This document shows positions 1 to 11,919 of a stretch of 64,000 nt of DNA, one piece after another; position 1 is the first letter of the stretch, and every line of letters begins with the position of its first letter. The translations under genes and the position numbers were made by a program. The stretch is from Strix aluco (taxonomy: Eukaryota; Chordata; Aves; Strigiformes; Strigidae): positions 107,200,610 through 107,264,609 of the forward strand of contig NC_133934.1 in NCBI RefSeq assembly GCF_031877795.1, in the 5' to 3' direction. The notes under the pieces were generated by a model. That model worked only from the letters and a program-made list of their open reading frames with translations. It was not told the DNA's origin and did no database searches.

Positions 1-202
1 TAGTGAGTGTATAAACGTTCAGCTTGAACCAAAGAAACCTGTGCACATGGGAGTCAGATCAGAGGCAACATCCAGGCTGTGCTTTGGGCTTGTTAACACT
101 GCAGTGATGAAAATGATCTATTTGCTAAAGACTAGTATTGCACTGGGCTGTCTTTATAACAAACGGTGTTTTTTGTTGCTTAATCATTATTGCTTGTGTT
201 AG

Positions 203-281
203 GTTTCCTTTGAGCAGTTTTACCATGCTGTACTGAAACGAGAACCCACCAGAAAAACTACTGATCTTTTCCTGAATAGAG
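203..281 (+). CDS. Candidate coding exon of an unidentified gene
   Basis: A 79-nt segment is bordered by a plausible acceptor (gcttgtgttag, behind a T-rich tract) and a strong donor (AGAG|gtgagt). Only one of its three frames is open. It reads 26 codons including SFEQFYHAVLKRE and ends NR plus one base (phase 0 in, phase 1 out). The composition, with mixed charged and aromatic residues, looks like protein rather than random intron. I do not recognise the family. The S-F-E-Q-F run faintly recalls the end of an EF-hand, but nothing else supports that. It lies on the strand opposite to ISM2 and SPTLC2. Chance is possible because the segment is short and isolated at the window edge. Confidence 0.35.
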
Positions 282-865
282 GTGAGTCTACACAAGCATC
301 TTCCTACTCTTTCCCCCAAGCTCTCTCCAACGTTATTTTAAAATCTGCTCTGCAGTTTGTTGCACACTTGCCCACTCATGAATTAGCCAAGTACAAAATA
401 GAAATCAGAACTTTCTCTTACTTTTCTTTTTTTTTTTTTTACCATAAAACTGTTCCCTCCATATTCACCTAAACGAGCTGCAAAGATCTGGAGAAAGCTT
501 TCCAAAACAATTTATCTTTGGACTGAAACCGGGCAGGAGCAACTCCAGAGCAGGGATTTATTATAAAGCTATAGAAGCAGAGGGACGCTGGTTGATTGCT
601 TCAGAAGGAAGCCCAGCCTGTCTTGGGGCAGCCCTGGGGCTGTAGTTTGCAGAAAGGTTCAGGGCAGTTTTTGCTGGTGCGAGTGGGAGAAAGGGGAGGT
701 TCCTCCAGTGCTAACAAGTAACACTGTTAAGTCTCTTTAACATAAAGGAGGGTTGAACAGCAGGATAATCAACAGGAACAAATGCAGCGGGTCACTCTGC
801 CTCCCTCCCATAGTGCCAGGCATGCTCTCTCCTTGATGACCCCACCACAGACATGATCAAAGAAA

Positions 866-936
866 GGGCTTTTTTAGCCCAGTTGGCTGAGACCGCCTTA
901 GCCCCCCAAGGGCTGTAGTTTGATCCTCCTGGCTAA
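866..936 (+). repeat. Degenerate tRNA-like element (possible tRNA-derived SINE)
   Basis: The sequence contains TAGCCCAGTTGG (875-886), close to the pol III box A TRGCNNAGYNGG. About 30 nt later, CCAAGGGCTGTAGTTTGATCC (ending 926) resembles the T-arm and box B of a tRNA, most like tRNA-Ile. The acceptor stem pairs poorly and the anticodon loop is abnormal, so this is not a working tRNA. A 19-bp tandem duplication follows directly at 937-974. A tRNA-derived SINE or a tRNA pseudogene fits best. Confidence 0.4.
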
Positions 937-974
937 TAACCCATCCACTGGCACATAATCCATCTACTGGCACA
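937..974. repeat. 19-bp tandem duplication
   Basis: Two head-to-tail 19-bp copies of a TAAYCCATCYACTGGCACA-type unit (937-955 and 956-974) differ at two positions. They sit just 3' of the tRNA-like element and may be its tail. Confidence 0.8.
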
Positions 975-2234
975 GTCTTTCAGATGGAAAATCCACTGGA
1001 CGCACATCAGGCAAGTGACCTCTGCTACCCACCAGCTCATCACCCGCTTAACGGATTTCCCAGAACTGTGCCAAAGCACACCACGCTTCCAGAGGTGTCA
1101 AGAGCTGGGTGGGTACCTACAGGAAAATGGGGAAGGCAAAGATGCCACCCAGTCCCTGTTACTGTCTTTAAGACCTTCCAAGCCACAATCCCAACGATCA
1201 GACATAACACCTTTAGACTTATAGGCAGGTGGTTTAGCAGGAGCCACCACTCAGGGTTTTGACAGGTGAGCTCTGGAAGATCTGCTGGAGGTAAGTTAAG
1301 GCAGTGGATGCCTCCAGCTGCCTCCCTCATCTTCTGCCCTGGGTTACACTCCTGCCCACAAAGGGGCTGTGGCACAAGTCAAGAGCAGGACCATGATCTC
1401 CCAACTGCTCTACTCACTGGTCCACCTCAGGATCAACTCATACGTGAGTGCTGGTTTTGATTTTTTAAAAATAAAGACACAGGCATCTCCCTTTAGTTTT
1501 TGGGAAAGCTCTGTAAATGACTGTGGAACAGAGAACACGCTCAGTTATCGCGCTTACGTGGGCAGATCCTGTTTAAGACAGACCAGCAGGAGCCAGCAAC
1601 AAACTGTGGGCTGTGCAGATAATTATTATGCCCTCATGAGTGTAATTTTCACACAGTTATCAAAATACTTTAGATCATATGGAACCACTCTCTTTTTTAA
1701 TTAGCTTCATCCCAACTGTCTTGAGTAGGGAGCTGCAGGAGGCAGCATCAAAGGCTCTTCATGTCTCGTTTATTTTCATGTCTCACAATTGCGATAACTG
1801 TAATCTCAAAACTCTTTCCAAGGTCAGTGACTCGGATGCCCTTGAGGCAGAGCCAGCCTTGGAGCAGAAGACACCACAGCATGGAGAAGCAGCAGCATGC
1901 AGCACCGCGAGAAGCAAGGACATGGCACAGTTGACTTTGTGCAACACCAAAAACAGGGCAGCTGTCCAGGCTGCCATCAGTGCTCCACACCGCATGTCCC
2001 CATCCACACAGTCCGGCCCCTCTCACCACAGCTGGCTCTCCTGTGGGCACACCGATGAGTAACTTGCCCGTGGCATCCTCAGCCAATTCCCCAGGTCACT
2101 TGTGACACAAGAAGGACAAGTAGGAGCCTGGTGGCTTTTCACCTCTCACCATGCCTGGCTGTTGCCCTTCTCAGTGTCACACACAGGTGCTTCTCTACCA
2201 TAAATAAATATCTTCTCCCTTTAATGCTGAAACA

Positions 2235-2332
2235 AGTACTGTAAAATCCCCATTTTGCAGACAAAGAAAATGACCTTCTCCAGGTCTCTCAAGTAGCCTG
2301 TGACAAGGCCAGGAATAGATGCAGGTCTCCAA
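2235..2332 (-). mobile_element. MIR-like SINE fragment
   Basis: ATCCCCATTTTGCAGACAAAG, then an AGGTCTCTCAAGTAG stretch, then CCAGGAATAGATGCAGGTCTC follow the order of the reverse-complemented MIR core (CCCATTTTACAGATGAGG, then AGGTCACACAGCTAG, then the tRNA-related part). This is an old, diverged amniote SINE relic. Confidence 0.5.
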
Positions 2333-2868
2333 TGTCATACTTGGAGAAGGCTCTCAGGGAGGTCCACCACAGCTCAGTTTCTCCTCCCTACCTGCCCCCC
2401 AGGAGGGATTGCCCTGCCTCCCACACGGATGCACCACACAGGCCTTCCAGTGGAGAAGCTGGGGCATCTGGTTAGCACCACCGACATGTCCCAGCACAGC
2501 AGCCGGGGCTGTCTTCACACTGGAGACTCTGCCCAAGTGCGCAGGTCCAAAGGCTGACCCTTGACAGGTGGTGCCTGCTGCGAGGAGCCCAGCCAGTGGC
2601 AAGGCACCCTTACCTGAGGAGGAGGGTACCCCTGAGACCTCTGCTGCAGCCAGGTCAGCTGGGAGCTGCTCATATAGAGCACAGCAGTGGGTACGGGAGC
2701 AGGGCCCCCGCAGGAACGGTATGGAGAGGTCCCCTGGAGAGATGAACAGACACACATCCATACCCTCTGGTGCTCCCTGGCAAATGCTGCTGCTAGGGCA
2801 CATGTTTTCTGTTAACATAGTTGAACTGTAATACGCATAAGCTCTTAATGCATCAGACTCAGTTGCTG

Positions 2869-2926
2869 TTAACTTGTTCCAGCTCTAAACCCCATGTGCT
2901 TCAGTAACCATTAACTTGTTCCAGCT
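2869..2926. repeat. 16-bp direct repeat pair
   Basis: TTAACTTGTTCCAGCT occurs at 2,869-2,884 and exactly again at 2,911-2,926, 42 bp apart. It is a small local duplication of unknown significance. Confidence 0.85.
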
Positions 2927-5900
2927 AATGATCCACATTTGTTAGCCTGCACACCGTAACTCTCTGATTGCTCCAGCTGCTGCTTCCTTCCCCGCCACAG
3001 CCCAGGCAAAACTGCAAAAGGAAAAAAAAACCCCAAAATATAGCAAAGCAAGTGCAGAAACTGGAGGGATGAGATCAATGTCAGCCTTCCCTACCCCCCC
3101 CAGCCTGCTAGAAGAGGTTGCAGTGTGCGGAAATACGGGTCAGGCAGGAGCGCAGGAGGCACCCACTCCCCTTGTCCCATGCAGGGTGCACAGGCTGCCC
3201 CCCACCATGCAGGCAGCCAACCAACCAGATGCAAATCCATCAGGGATCCCTTCAACGACAGCCAAAATGGGCACCTGAGCTGAACTCGGAGCATCTCCAT
3301 GCCCTGCACAGGAAGGGATCCAGGCAGGGATGCTGCACCTTGGCTTCCCAAAGGGGCAAAGCAGGGGTGACTCAGCCAGCAGCCCCTGCCCCAGGTGCTT
3401 GGCTGCAGCTCCCCAGCTCGGGGGCGAGCTTGGCTCCCCTGCCCAACCCAGTGGCAGGGTTTAATGACTCCCACATGTCAGCGTGGGGTGGAGAAAGGGT
3501 CTCAGGGTAGGGAAACCTTCCTCTGCAGCTCCAGTCTGTGTTGTTCATAACTCACTTGTTCATAAGTTTTTCCAGGACAGTCCCTACTACTTCTAAGTGC
3601 CTCACCAAGAAAGAATTACTTTTTTTTCCCCCACCAGATGGGAGCCTGGGGCTTGCAGGGCTGCAGAGGCAAGTCGAAAGACAGAGGAAAGCTAGGGCAC
3701 ATCAAAACAGGGAGCCCCAGTTCCCCAGCATCTTAGCTGCCATTGACCTTCCACTTCTTTTTGGCTGGTCACTTCCCAGCAGGACCTCAGCTGTAACCCC
3801 AGAACCAGTCCCCAGGGTGGGCACAGACGTGCAATAGCCAAGCTGTAATCCTGGATGGGGGGGAAGCCAAGCTGACCCTGAGATGCCCACAGCACCTCTG
3901 GGCAGCCCCACACCTCCTCCACTGGAAGCACCAGGGGAGATGCTCTCCAGGAGAGAAGAACCAGATGCTCCCCCAAGGGGGATCTTTGATTTTTAAGGAG
4001 CAGACAGCTTAACCATGTAATACAACCACAGTGTCGCTGGAGGGGAAGGGGTGGGGAGGAACAGTGGACGTGAAGACATCTGTACAACACCTTGTCTTGC
4101 TGGGGGTGCTGCACGGCACAGCACAGCTGGCCTCCCCTGGCATCCTGGCTGCTGCGGGTGAAGAGGAGGGTGGGGAGGGCAGCAGGACAGAACGCCAAAG
4201 TGGGGGGGAAGAGAGGACATCCCGGGGAGGTGAAGAGATGCTGATCCTACACTGGGGGGGCACCTCCAGCAGCACCTCTCAGCCATCCTGCAAACACTGT
4301 CCCCTCCACCAGCGAGTGCCTCAGGGCTTAGCTGCCAGGAAAGAGCCAAGCCTGGCTTGCTCACCCCCAGGCTCAGGCTGCTGGGCTGGGATGGAGGACA
4401 GCTCACCTGAAGGGCACTGTACCCATGCCATGCGCCAGGCTCCTGCTGTGCCCTTCATGACGGAGGCTCCCTTGGCTGGGGACACGTTCTCAGCCCTGCC
4501 TCACACCCCAAGTCCTGCACACTAGCTAATGCCCTGGCAGACTGGGCCAACCAACAGCTCCTAATCCAAGATAAACCCACGTCTCACCACCTCTTCCCTG
4601 CACGCATGGGCACTTCCTGGATGTCTGCAGCCAGGACTTCACCTCGTGCCTGTCCGGTGGTGCTGGGGGCCAGCAGAAGGCAGCGGTTTACTGCATTCTG
4701 TTCCCTTTGAAGCTGTATCCTTCCCCTGGAGACTAAACCAAACTGCAGCCCAGAAGGCATTACTGTCCTTCAGGCCAAAAGGCACCTGGGACTCAGAGGC
4801 AGGTAGATCACCATCTTTTTGGTGTATTCATCTCATAAGTACTGAGATGAAGTATATCTCATAACAGTTTCTCAGACAAGACCCAGGAGTCCCTACACAC
4901 AGGGAACATGCAGAAACTGAACTGCCTGGAAGCAAAACCGTGCAGGCTGACTTTTACAGTAAAAAAAAAAAAAGTCTTTGCACTTTTGCAAGCTTCTGTC
5001 TGAAACAGGAATGTTTTCACACCGAAACATGGCTGCAATCTCTTTCCTGCTTCTTCACTACAAGCTCCGGTATTTTATACAAAAACTGAGCCTCTGGCTG
5101 ACAACATTTGCTTTGGAGGAGCTGGATGGCATGGGTCACCTTGCTGTTGTGACTGTAGCTCACACTGTCCTCAGGCTTTCCTATGGGAAGTGTCCAGGCA
5201 TCTTGTTTTGGGGATTATTCTGACTGGAAGGATATTTATTGATACTGTGGAAAACAGAAGATCCTTGGTTTGCATTCCCTACTTCTAAAACACTGACAGA
5301 AGCAAAGCAGAAATTAATCTCCAGCACACTCCCTCCGTCACCTTGCTGGGCTTGGAGAGACCGTGGTTGGAGGCAAGGTGAGTCCTCCAGCCTGCCTGTC
5401 TTTAAGGAGGTCTGCAAGAGCCGGACACTTTTGGGAACCTAGAGGGAGGCTGGGCAATGCCCTGTGGAACGATTTATGCCTAATCTCTTCCCCTTACATG
5501 TGCCTTTTACAGGAACCCCTTTGATGGTAACAATGGAAATGCAGCAGACCTATTTGTGCAGTGAAAAGGGAAGAAGCCCCCTTGTTGGGCAGCTTCCCTA
5601 CACCCGGCTCCCCTTTGTTTCTGCTCCTGCCTCAGCCCCAGGGCGGGAGGGTTTTCAACTGTGTTTACTAAGATAATTTGGCACTTCTCAAAAGGAAATT
5701 TGCTACAAAGGGTGAAGTACCTCCCTACGCACAAAGAGCCCCTTTCAGAGCGGAAGGATGCTTCAGTGCACATTTTGTACCCACAAATCCGACCTCCGCC
5801 AAGGACAAAGCCAGGGACAAGAACGCTTAATTGCTGAAGAAATGAAAAGGTAAAAAGCACATCCGCAGGCAAAATGACTCTGCTACTGACCACAGCCTGC

Positions 5901-8900
5901 AGTGGCCCCGGGGACCTGGCTGTGCAGGCCCTGGCTGTGTAAGCAGCCAGCACCCACCCCGCCACGCACTCGTGCCCCAGCCGAGCCCTCCCGATGGGGT
6001 GGCAGTGTGGCGAGGTGCCCCCACAGGGGGCAGACATGGTTGATAACACAAGCTGGAGATCCACAGCAGGGCAAGATGGCTCCGGGGAAAGTGAGATCCT
6101 CTTCTTGGCCAGACAGCCCTGGGGGAGTCAAGAGGGACCAAGAGCTGGGGGGAGGCACACGGGAGGAGGGAGGCTCCTGTGACCTCGGTGCCTGCGCAGG
6201 TAGGAGCCACCTGCAGGCCCCTGCCAGCCCATCACCCCAGGGGTCTCCAAAGGCAGTGTGTCTAGGCTATGTTAGGGCTCCCAAATGACAGGGCTACCCC
6301 GACTTACAGTCTCCTGACAAACTCCACTCAAGCCCAGCTGATACTTCCCTTTAATGCTTTTTATCTAGTATAGCCACACCACATCGTCTTGGAGCTCCTT
6401 TACCCTCCACTTGCTGGTATCTCCAGCTAGGCACCATGTCACTGCTATACACTTAATTCTCAAGCACTCCTCCGCACTCAGACTCCCTGTGCACAGGACA
6501 AGCTGATTTAAATCAAGACTGCTACCAATGATTTTTAATCAGCAAGCTTGGTGTAGTCCTTCAGTTTTAAACATAGTTTCCCATCACTACTCTTGCTGCC
6601 TGGTGTAACCAGTAGATAATACATACTGTTGTTAATAGTTTCCCTATTTCTCAGGGGCCAGGAGCCAGTCATACCAGGTGCTGTACAAACCCACTGATTT
6701 GCAGCCAACTACAGCCCTTATGCTACGCTCGGTATTTCTTTTGTTGCCCTCCATTATCTCTTACCACAGACACCAGATTTGCTTTGCTCGCAGCCTCAGA
6801 CCAGGGGAACTCCAACAGCAAGCTCCAGTCTGGATTCTCACCCTGCCCCTGCCCTAGCCCCGCAGTAACACTCCTGGGTCCCTTGAGAAGCTTGCTGCCA
6901 TTGCTCTTGGCCCCTTCTCTCAGTGGTTCCCTCCTGCGAAGGAGCATCCACCAAGTCCACCGGAGCTGGGCTGAGTGGCTTGGACCCTCCATAAAACACT
7001 GCTGCCTTGCTCTGCTGCATCCCACCACCACTGGGACACTCACTACCAATACCCCCATCACCGTTACCACTGGTACTATTATTTCTATGCACAGTTATTG
7101 AAGCGGTTGTCTCGGTTCACACAGATCTAATCACTTCTAACGTTTACATTTCTATCATGTTAGAACATTTGCTATTTTCTATTTACTAGAAGAGCACTGG
7201 AACCGATCGGTATCAGTCTGAAAGAATCCAAACAACTATTAACAATGCTTAAAGCCAATATTTTGAAACCCAGTGAGTTTATTAAAACATATTTTGCATT
7301 TAAACCCCCTGACTTCATAAATAAACAAAGCATTAGGCAATGTGATGAGCTGTCCCTTGTCTCCACAAGGGACACAAGCTTTTCCAAGTATTCAGTTACC
7401 CAAATCTGAAGAGCCGCTGGTATGGGTCAGCACTTGAACATGCCACATTTCTGCCCACGTCAGAGTGTCATGCATCCAACCTACAAAAGTGCTTCTAAAA
7501 AACCCTGTTGTACACTTGTCTGCTGCTTTGGAGCCCACCTGCCTTCCCAAACATTGGCAAAAAGCCTCCGAATGAGCAGGTATCTTCTCTTGTTAGATTT
7601 AAGTCACAGTTTGGAAAGAAAGTATTCTGCCTTTCAACTTCCAGACAAATAGACTGAAGAAACAGAAAATATTCTCACTACATCTGTTGCTTATGCTGGT
7701 CTCAGCGTAACTCAGGCAAAGTTTCTGCACAGTGTCACATCTGAGAAAATCTTAAACACAAGTGCTTGCTCCTTTGGTAATGGCTATAAGTAATGGATCC
7801 TGACTGAGGTACAGGACTTTGGGACATACTGATAAGGCTATCGCCCAAAGATGAAGCATGTGTTCCCTCCATCCTTCCTGCAATTAGAAAACTTTCTAAC
7901 TCAAGAATTTACTGAACATCTTAATGGCTTTAATTTTTCTAAATTATTTTAGTATAGAAATGCGACTGTGAGGCTCACTACAGATTATTAAAATTCCCAT
8001 TCAATTCTAACCCAAGGAAAAATGCTTGCTTTGAATAAGGATGTTAAATTAAAATATGTCCAAGTTATGTAATTGCTTAATGGTTTTGATTGTCTATCTA
8101 TTCTGCTCTGTCATTTCTATTTTTCTTCTCCCGGCCCCCTTCATTCTACCCACATCTGTAGGGCATTACCCATAGTGTAACCAATACTCCAGCTGTGGCT
8201 GCCCTGCTGCCATAGAGACAGGACCTATCAGCACTGCAACAGGAACCATCTGTGTGTATGACCCAAAATCACTCTGGATTTTTTTTTAACCACCATACTG
8301 CTGCGCTTGTGCTCTCCGCTTTAGTTCAAACAGCCGGGCATGACTACTCCAAATTCTCCCCTGCATGCACCAGAAACAGAGGATTTCCTCCCAAAATGCA
8401 GCTAGAAGACACAAACCAATACCTACCGCTTTCTCCCTGCCATGCGAACTGTGCAGCCAGTACCCCGAAGGATGCAGGGTGTGCATGGGAGCACCAACAG
8501 ACCCCCAGAGGAATCCATTCTTCATCTTCCTCCTTGCTCCTAACCTCCACCCTCAAACCTTTGCCTGTGAACTTCTTGTATGTTTGCATTTCTGTGAGAA
8601 GCAAAGGGGACAGAGGCTGCGCTGTGTAAGTGCCGTATGTGAGCTTTGGCTGGCCGCACAACGCTCCCCATTCACAACCATTCACAAACTGCGACTGCCA
8701 GCAGCTTGCCTTGCTTCCCGATGGATTTTAGACATCAGATAAAAAGGAGCCTGAGATTGTGCTGCAGGGTCCCGTGGTGGGGACCTGCACAGCTTGCTAA
8801 CATGCACTTTGTCCCTATCCTATGCCCCCTGTCACAGGGCTGCAGTACTCTCCTGGATTTCAAGCGTAAATTCCTACTCCCTCTGCAGCCGGAGCCCAAG

Positions 8901-9802
8901 CACACTCTGCCTGGCATTTGTCTGGCGAGTGAACCGCCATCTACATTTGTGCTTGAAGTTTCACAAGCAAAGTACAGCACCAAAACGGTATTACCAGCGC
9001 TACAACATGTAACATCCCCAGCAGTCCTGTTTGCATCTGCTCGCTCCATGCTCCAGTCAAAACCATTACCAGGCTTGACTGGTGGTACTTGGCTGGACGC
9101 AGCCTGTGCTCTCTCTTGCCCGTTGGTCAGGCTTTCCATGCAGCAGATTCCTTCTTCACACTTGTTCCCTGGATTTCATGCTGGAATGGAGTTTAGCGCA
9201 TCTGATGGGAGCTGCTGGCATGACTCCTCCACAGATCAGCACCGAGTTTTGGCAACAACTAGCAGTAAGGTATATTCCCATCACACCGCACCTCCTGTGT
9301 CAGTCTACTGCCACTGCAGATCAAACCTGCTGCTTCCCATACTGTTGTGTATCGCCAACAAGGGCTGAGCTGCTCCTACCCTGTCCTGCTCAACCTTCTC
9401 CTATCACCACTTTTCCCACTTATTCCTTTCAGCCACTTTTAGCAGTAGTGTTCTTCAAAACGGTGTTTTTTTTAAACACAGCTCTGCTGCCTGAACCACT
9501 TTTTCTTCAGAGAGCAGTTTCAGGATGGAAACTGCTTGCTTTAACCATTCAGTTGTCTATCTTCCTTAATCAAACCCTTCTCCCTGCCCTCCTGGTAGTT
9601 TGTTTCTTCCCCGTTGCCTTCCTGTCATCCCCATCAGGTCCCACCACTTGGTTCCCAGTCTGACCAGTGCCTCACTGCCTGCTGGTTTCCCTTTCCATGA
9701 TGTGTGCTCTTAAGCCAGCGCTAGCCAGGATCCAGGTCTCAGAGGAGCGAGAAGCGCAGCCCCGGGACTGCCCCCCACAGCCTGTAGGGGCTCCCAAGGC
9801 CA

Positions 9803-9925
9803 CCTGCCCAGGGGACACACTAATGGGCGCAGGCAGCCTGCCCGGGAGGCACTGATGGAGCACAGGCTGCCTGCCCGGGGGATGCTGGACGGGGCGCAGG
9901 CTGTCGGGATGCGAATGGAGCATGA
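9803..9925. repeat. GC-rich minisatellite, about 34-bp unit, three copies plus a partial
   Basis: Units start CCTGCCC(A/G)GG at 9,803, 9,837 and 9,870 and end in GCAG or GCTG. A degenerate partial copy follows from 9,904. It lies just left of the ISM2 CpG island. Confidence 0.8.
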
Positions 9926-10536
9926 CAACTCTGGAATCTGCCCCAGGGTCGTCCCAGCGGGAAGGAGAGATGGTGGCTTAAATCTGTGACGTCTTATTTT
10001 TGCAGTAGCGGAGTTTTGGAGTTCCTGGCAAGCCACCAACCTTGCTAATTTTACTGCAGGTCGGGTTGTGGCCGGACTCCTCTCTCCTACGAGGGATTTT
10101 GCCCCCTGGAGGCAACGGATCTTCCCGGGCACTGGGTCAGGGCACTCGGCCCCGATCTCAAAGCACCTAAACCGGCCCCTTTCCTGCAGCCTCAGTCCGA
10201 TGCAAAGCCCTGAGGCTACCTGAAAATCCCGGAGGCCGGGAAAGGGCTCTGCCCCTCCGCGAGTGAAGAAACAGCCCAGAGGAGGGGGCACGAAACGCTG
10301 CTTCTCCCCGCTGCTGCTTTTCCACGCGGCGCTCCGGGCGGCCTGGCCGCGGGGACATGTGTTGGATGCTGCTCCCTTCGGGGATGCACAACCGCCTCCG
10401 AGGGAGCCCCGACGACTGCCCAGCTGGCCGGCTGCCCTCCTCAGCCTTCCCGGACACGGGAGAGGGTGCGGAGGCTGAGGGCTCACCCCAGCACCCTCCT
10501 CCCAGCTCTCCATCCTCCTCCCAAAGGCTGCCTTAC

Positions 10537-10674
10537 CTCCGTCAGCTTGGAGCTCCTCTCCTTCGGGCTGTCGCTGGGCTGTTTCCTCACGGGCAGCCCT
10601 CTCACCGCAGCCAGGAAAGTTGCCAGAAAGACGAAGCCGAGGATGAGCACGACTCTCCCTCTAATCAGAGGCAT
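10537..10674 (-). CDS. ISM2: ISM2 first coding exon (signal peptide)
   Basis: Isthmin-2 is a secreted protein with a thrombospondin type-1 repeat and a C-terminal AMOP domain, and both domains would be encoded downstream, off the left edge. This 138-nt exon starts at ATG (10,674) and codes 46 residues. They comprise MPLIRGR, a hydrophobic core VVLILGFVFLATFLAAV, then RGLPVRKQPS and a hydrophilic stretch to SSKLTE. This is a classic signal peptide with likely cleavage near RG/LP. The exon ends GAG|gtaagg, a near-perfect donor in phase 0. The GLPV-[RK]-K motif after the signal peptide resembles the mammalian ISM2 start as I remember it and is unlike ISM1. The position, directly downstream of SPTLC2 on the same strand inside a CpG island, matches mammalian synteny. 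No later ISM2 exon is seen in 1-10,536. Confidence 0.75.
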
Positions 10675-11367
10675 CTCTCCCTCCCTCTCGCCCCACCTCG
10701 CCCGCCCAGGGCAGGCGGCCCGGCAGCACGCCCGCCCGCAACGCTACAAACCCCGTCCTTCCTCGAGAAAGCAAGAGGAACAGGGAAAATTTTAAAAAAG
10801 AATAATACATAAAATATCGCAGACGGGAAGTGCAGTCCCCGCGGGTGCGGGCAGGGGCCGGGGCAGGGGCCGGCGGCCCGGGCCGCTCCCGGCCGCTCCG
10901 CTCCCTCTGATCTCTCTTGCAGTTGCCGAGCACGTTTTGGTGTCGCTGCTCCCCCGGGCTCGCCCGCCGGTGCCACTGATGCTGAAGGGTAACTCTGAAA
11001 AGCTTCACAAGTGTGTGCGGGGGGGGGACTGGGGTGGGGGGAGAGGGCTTCGCCTCCCCACCCCCCTTCCTAATCCTTTCGGCAATCTCTTTCCCCCTCT
11101 TCTCCTCCCCCCCGCCGAGGCACTCCCCGGTGCTGCCGCGGCTCTTCAGGCAACGCCGGGCACCGGAGGGCGGGCGGGCGAGCGCTCCCCGCCGAAAGGC
11201 TCCTTCTCGCATGAGGCGCGGTCCAGCCCCTCCCGGGCGAGCGGCGCGGCAGCCGGCCCCGGGCACGGCCCCGCCGCGCCCCTGCCCCGCTCGGGGGCCG
11301 CCGCCGCCGGACCTCCCCCCCCACTCCGCTCCCTCCGAGCGCGGCCCCCTCCGGGGCGCCGCCGGCC

Positions 11368-11400
11368 GCCCCTCCCCTCCCCTCCCCTCCCCTCCCCTCC
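11368..11400. repeat. (CCCCT)n simple repeat
   Basis: About six CCCCT pentamers lie inside the CpG island. On the ISM2 strand this is a G-rich AGGGG array able to form a quadruplex and bind Sp1/KLF-type factors. The function is inferred. Confidence 0.9.
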
Positions 11401-11464
11401 CGGCCGCGGCATGGCCCGGGCGGCCGCGACCCCTTAGACGCGGCGGTGCCCCGCCGGCGGGCAC

Positions 11465-11490
11465 GGCCCGGCCCGGCCCGGCCCGGCCCG
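11465..11490. repeat. (GGCCC)n simple repeat
   Basis: Five tandem GGCCC units lie in the CpG island upstream of ISM2. It is a short simple repeat. Confidence 0.9.
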
Positions 11491-11607
11491 AGGCTCTTTG
11501 TTCCGCTCCCGAGCGGCGGCGCCGGCCTTACACAAGCCCTGCGGCACCGGGCGCTGCCCCCCGGGGGAGCCGCGCCGGGGCAGCGCCCGCCCGGCGAGGC
11601 GAGGCGG

Positions 11608-11643
<36 letters not shown>
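11608..11643. repeat. (GGC)12 trinucleotide repeat
   Basis: Twelve uninterrupted GGC units lie in the CpG island about 0.9 kb upstream of the ISM2 ATG (they read GCC on the gene strand). If transcribed, the repeat would be in the 5' leader. Length polymorphism is likely. Confidence 0.95.
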
Positions 11644-11645
<2 letters not shown>

Positions 11646-11919
11646 GGGGCTCCGGCCCGGCCCGGCCGCATGAGGCGGGGAGGGTGGAGGCGCCCCGGGT
11701 GGAGGGGCGGGAGCCGGGCCGGGGCTGGGGAGCGGGGGCTCAGCCGCCCCGGGGGCTCAAAGCCTGCCGCCCCGCCGCCAAGCTTCCGTGCGCGGAGGCG
11801 GCCCCCTCCCCTTCTCCGAGCGGGGGCCGCGGGCTGCAGCGCCGGGGCCACCCCCCACCGGAGCCAGCCCCTGGGAGGCAGAAACGGGGCTCCGGGCTCC
11901 GTGTGGTGAAAGCTCCGGC

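Larger units (their letters stand above)
1..10536 (-). other. ISM2: Presumed ISM2 intron 1, truncated by window edge
   Basis: The stretch begins at the ISM2 exon-1 donor (gtaagg, 10,536) and runs to the left edge with no recognisable ISM2 thrombospondin or AMOP exon. Its many short open frames on both strands overlap one another and resemble no family I know. Supported contents are a MIR-like element, a tRNA-like element, a minisatellite and one plus-strand exon candidate at 203-281. If that exon is real, the intron may end earlier or host another gene. Confidence 0.5.

Noticed and set aside
866..936. A functional tRNA gene
   Set aside because: The acceptor and T stems have several mismatches and the anticodon loop is not canonical, so it is called a tRNA-like relic only.
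9710..10513. 267-codon minus-strand open frame next to the ISM2 exon
   Set aside because: It lies beyond the good splice donor at 10,536 in the presumed intron, spans a minisatellite and has no recognisable family.
11013..11909. 298-codon open frame on the plus strand in the CpG island, and similar long frames on the minus strand
   Set aside because: The peptide is a low-complexity mix of Pro, Arg, Ala and Gly caused by GC-rich DNA with few stop codons. It overlaps equally long frames on both strands and has no recognisable domain.
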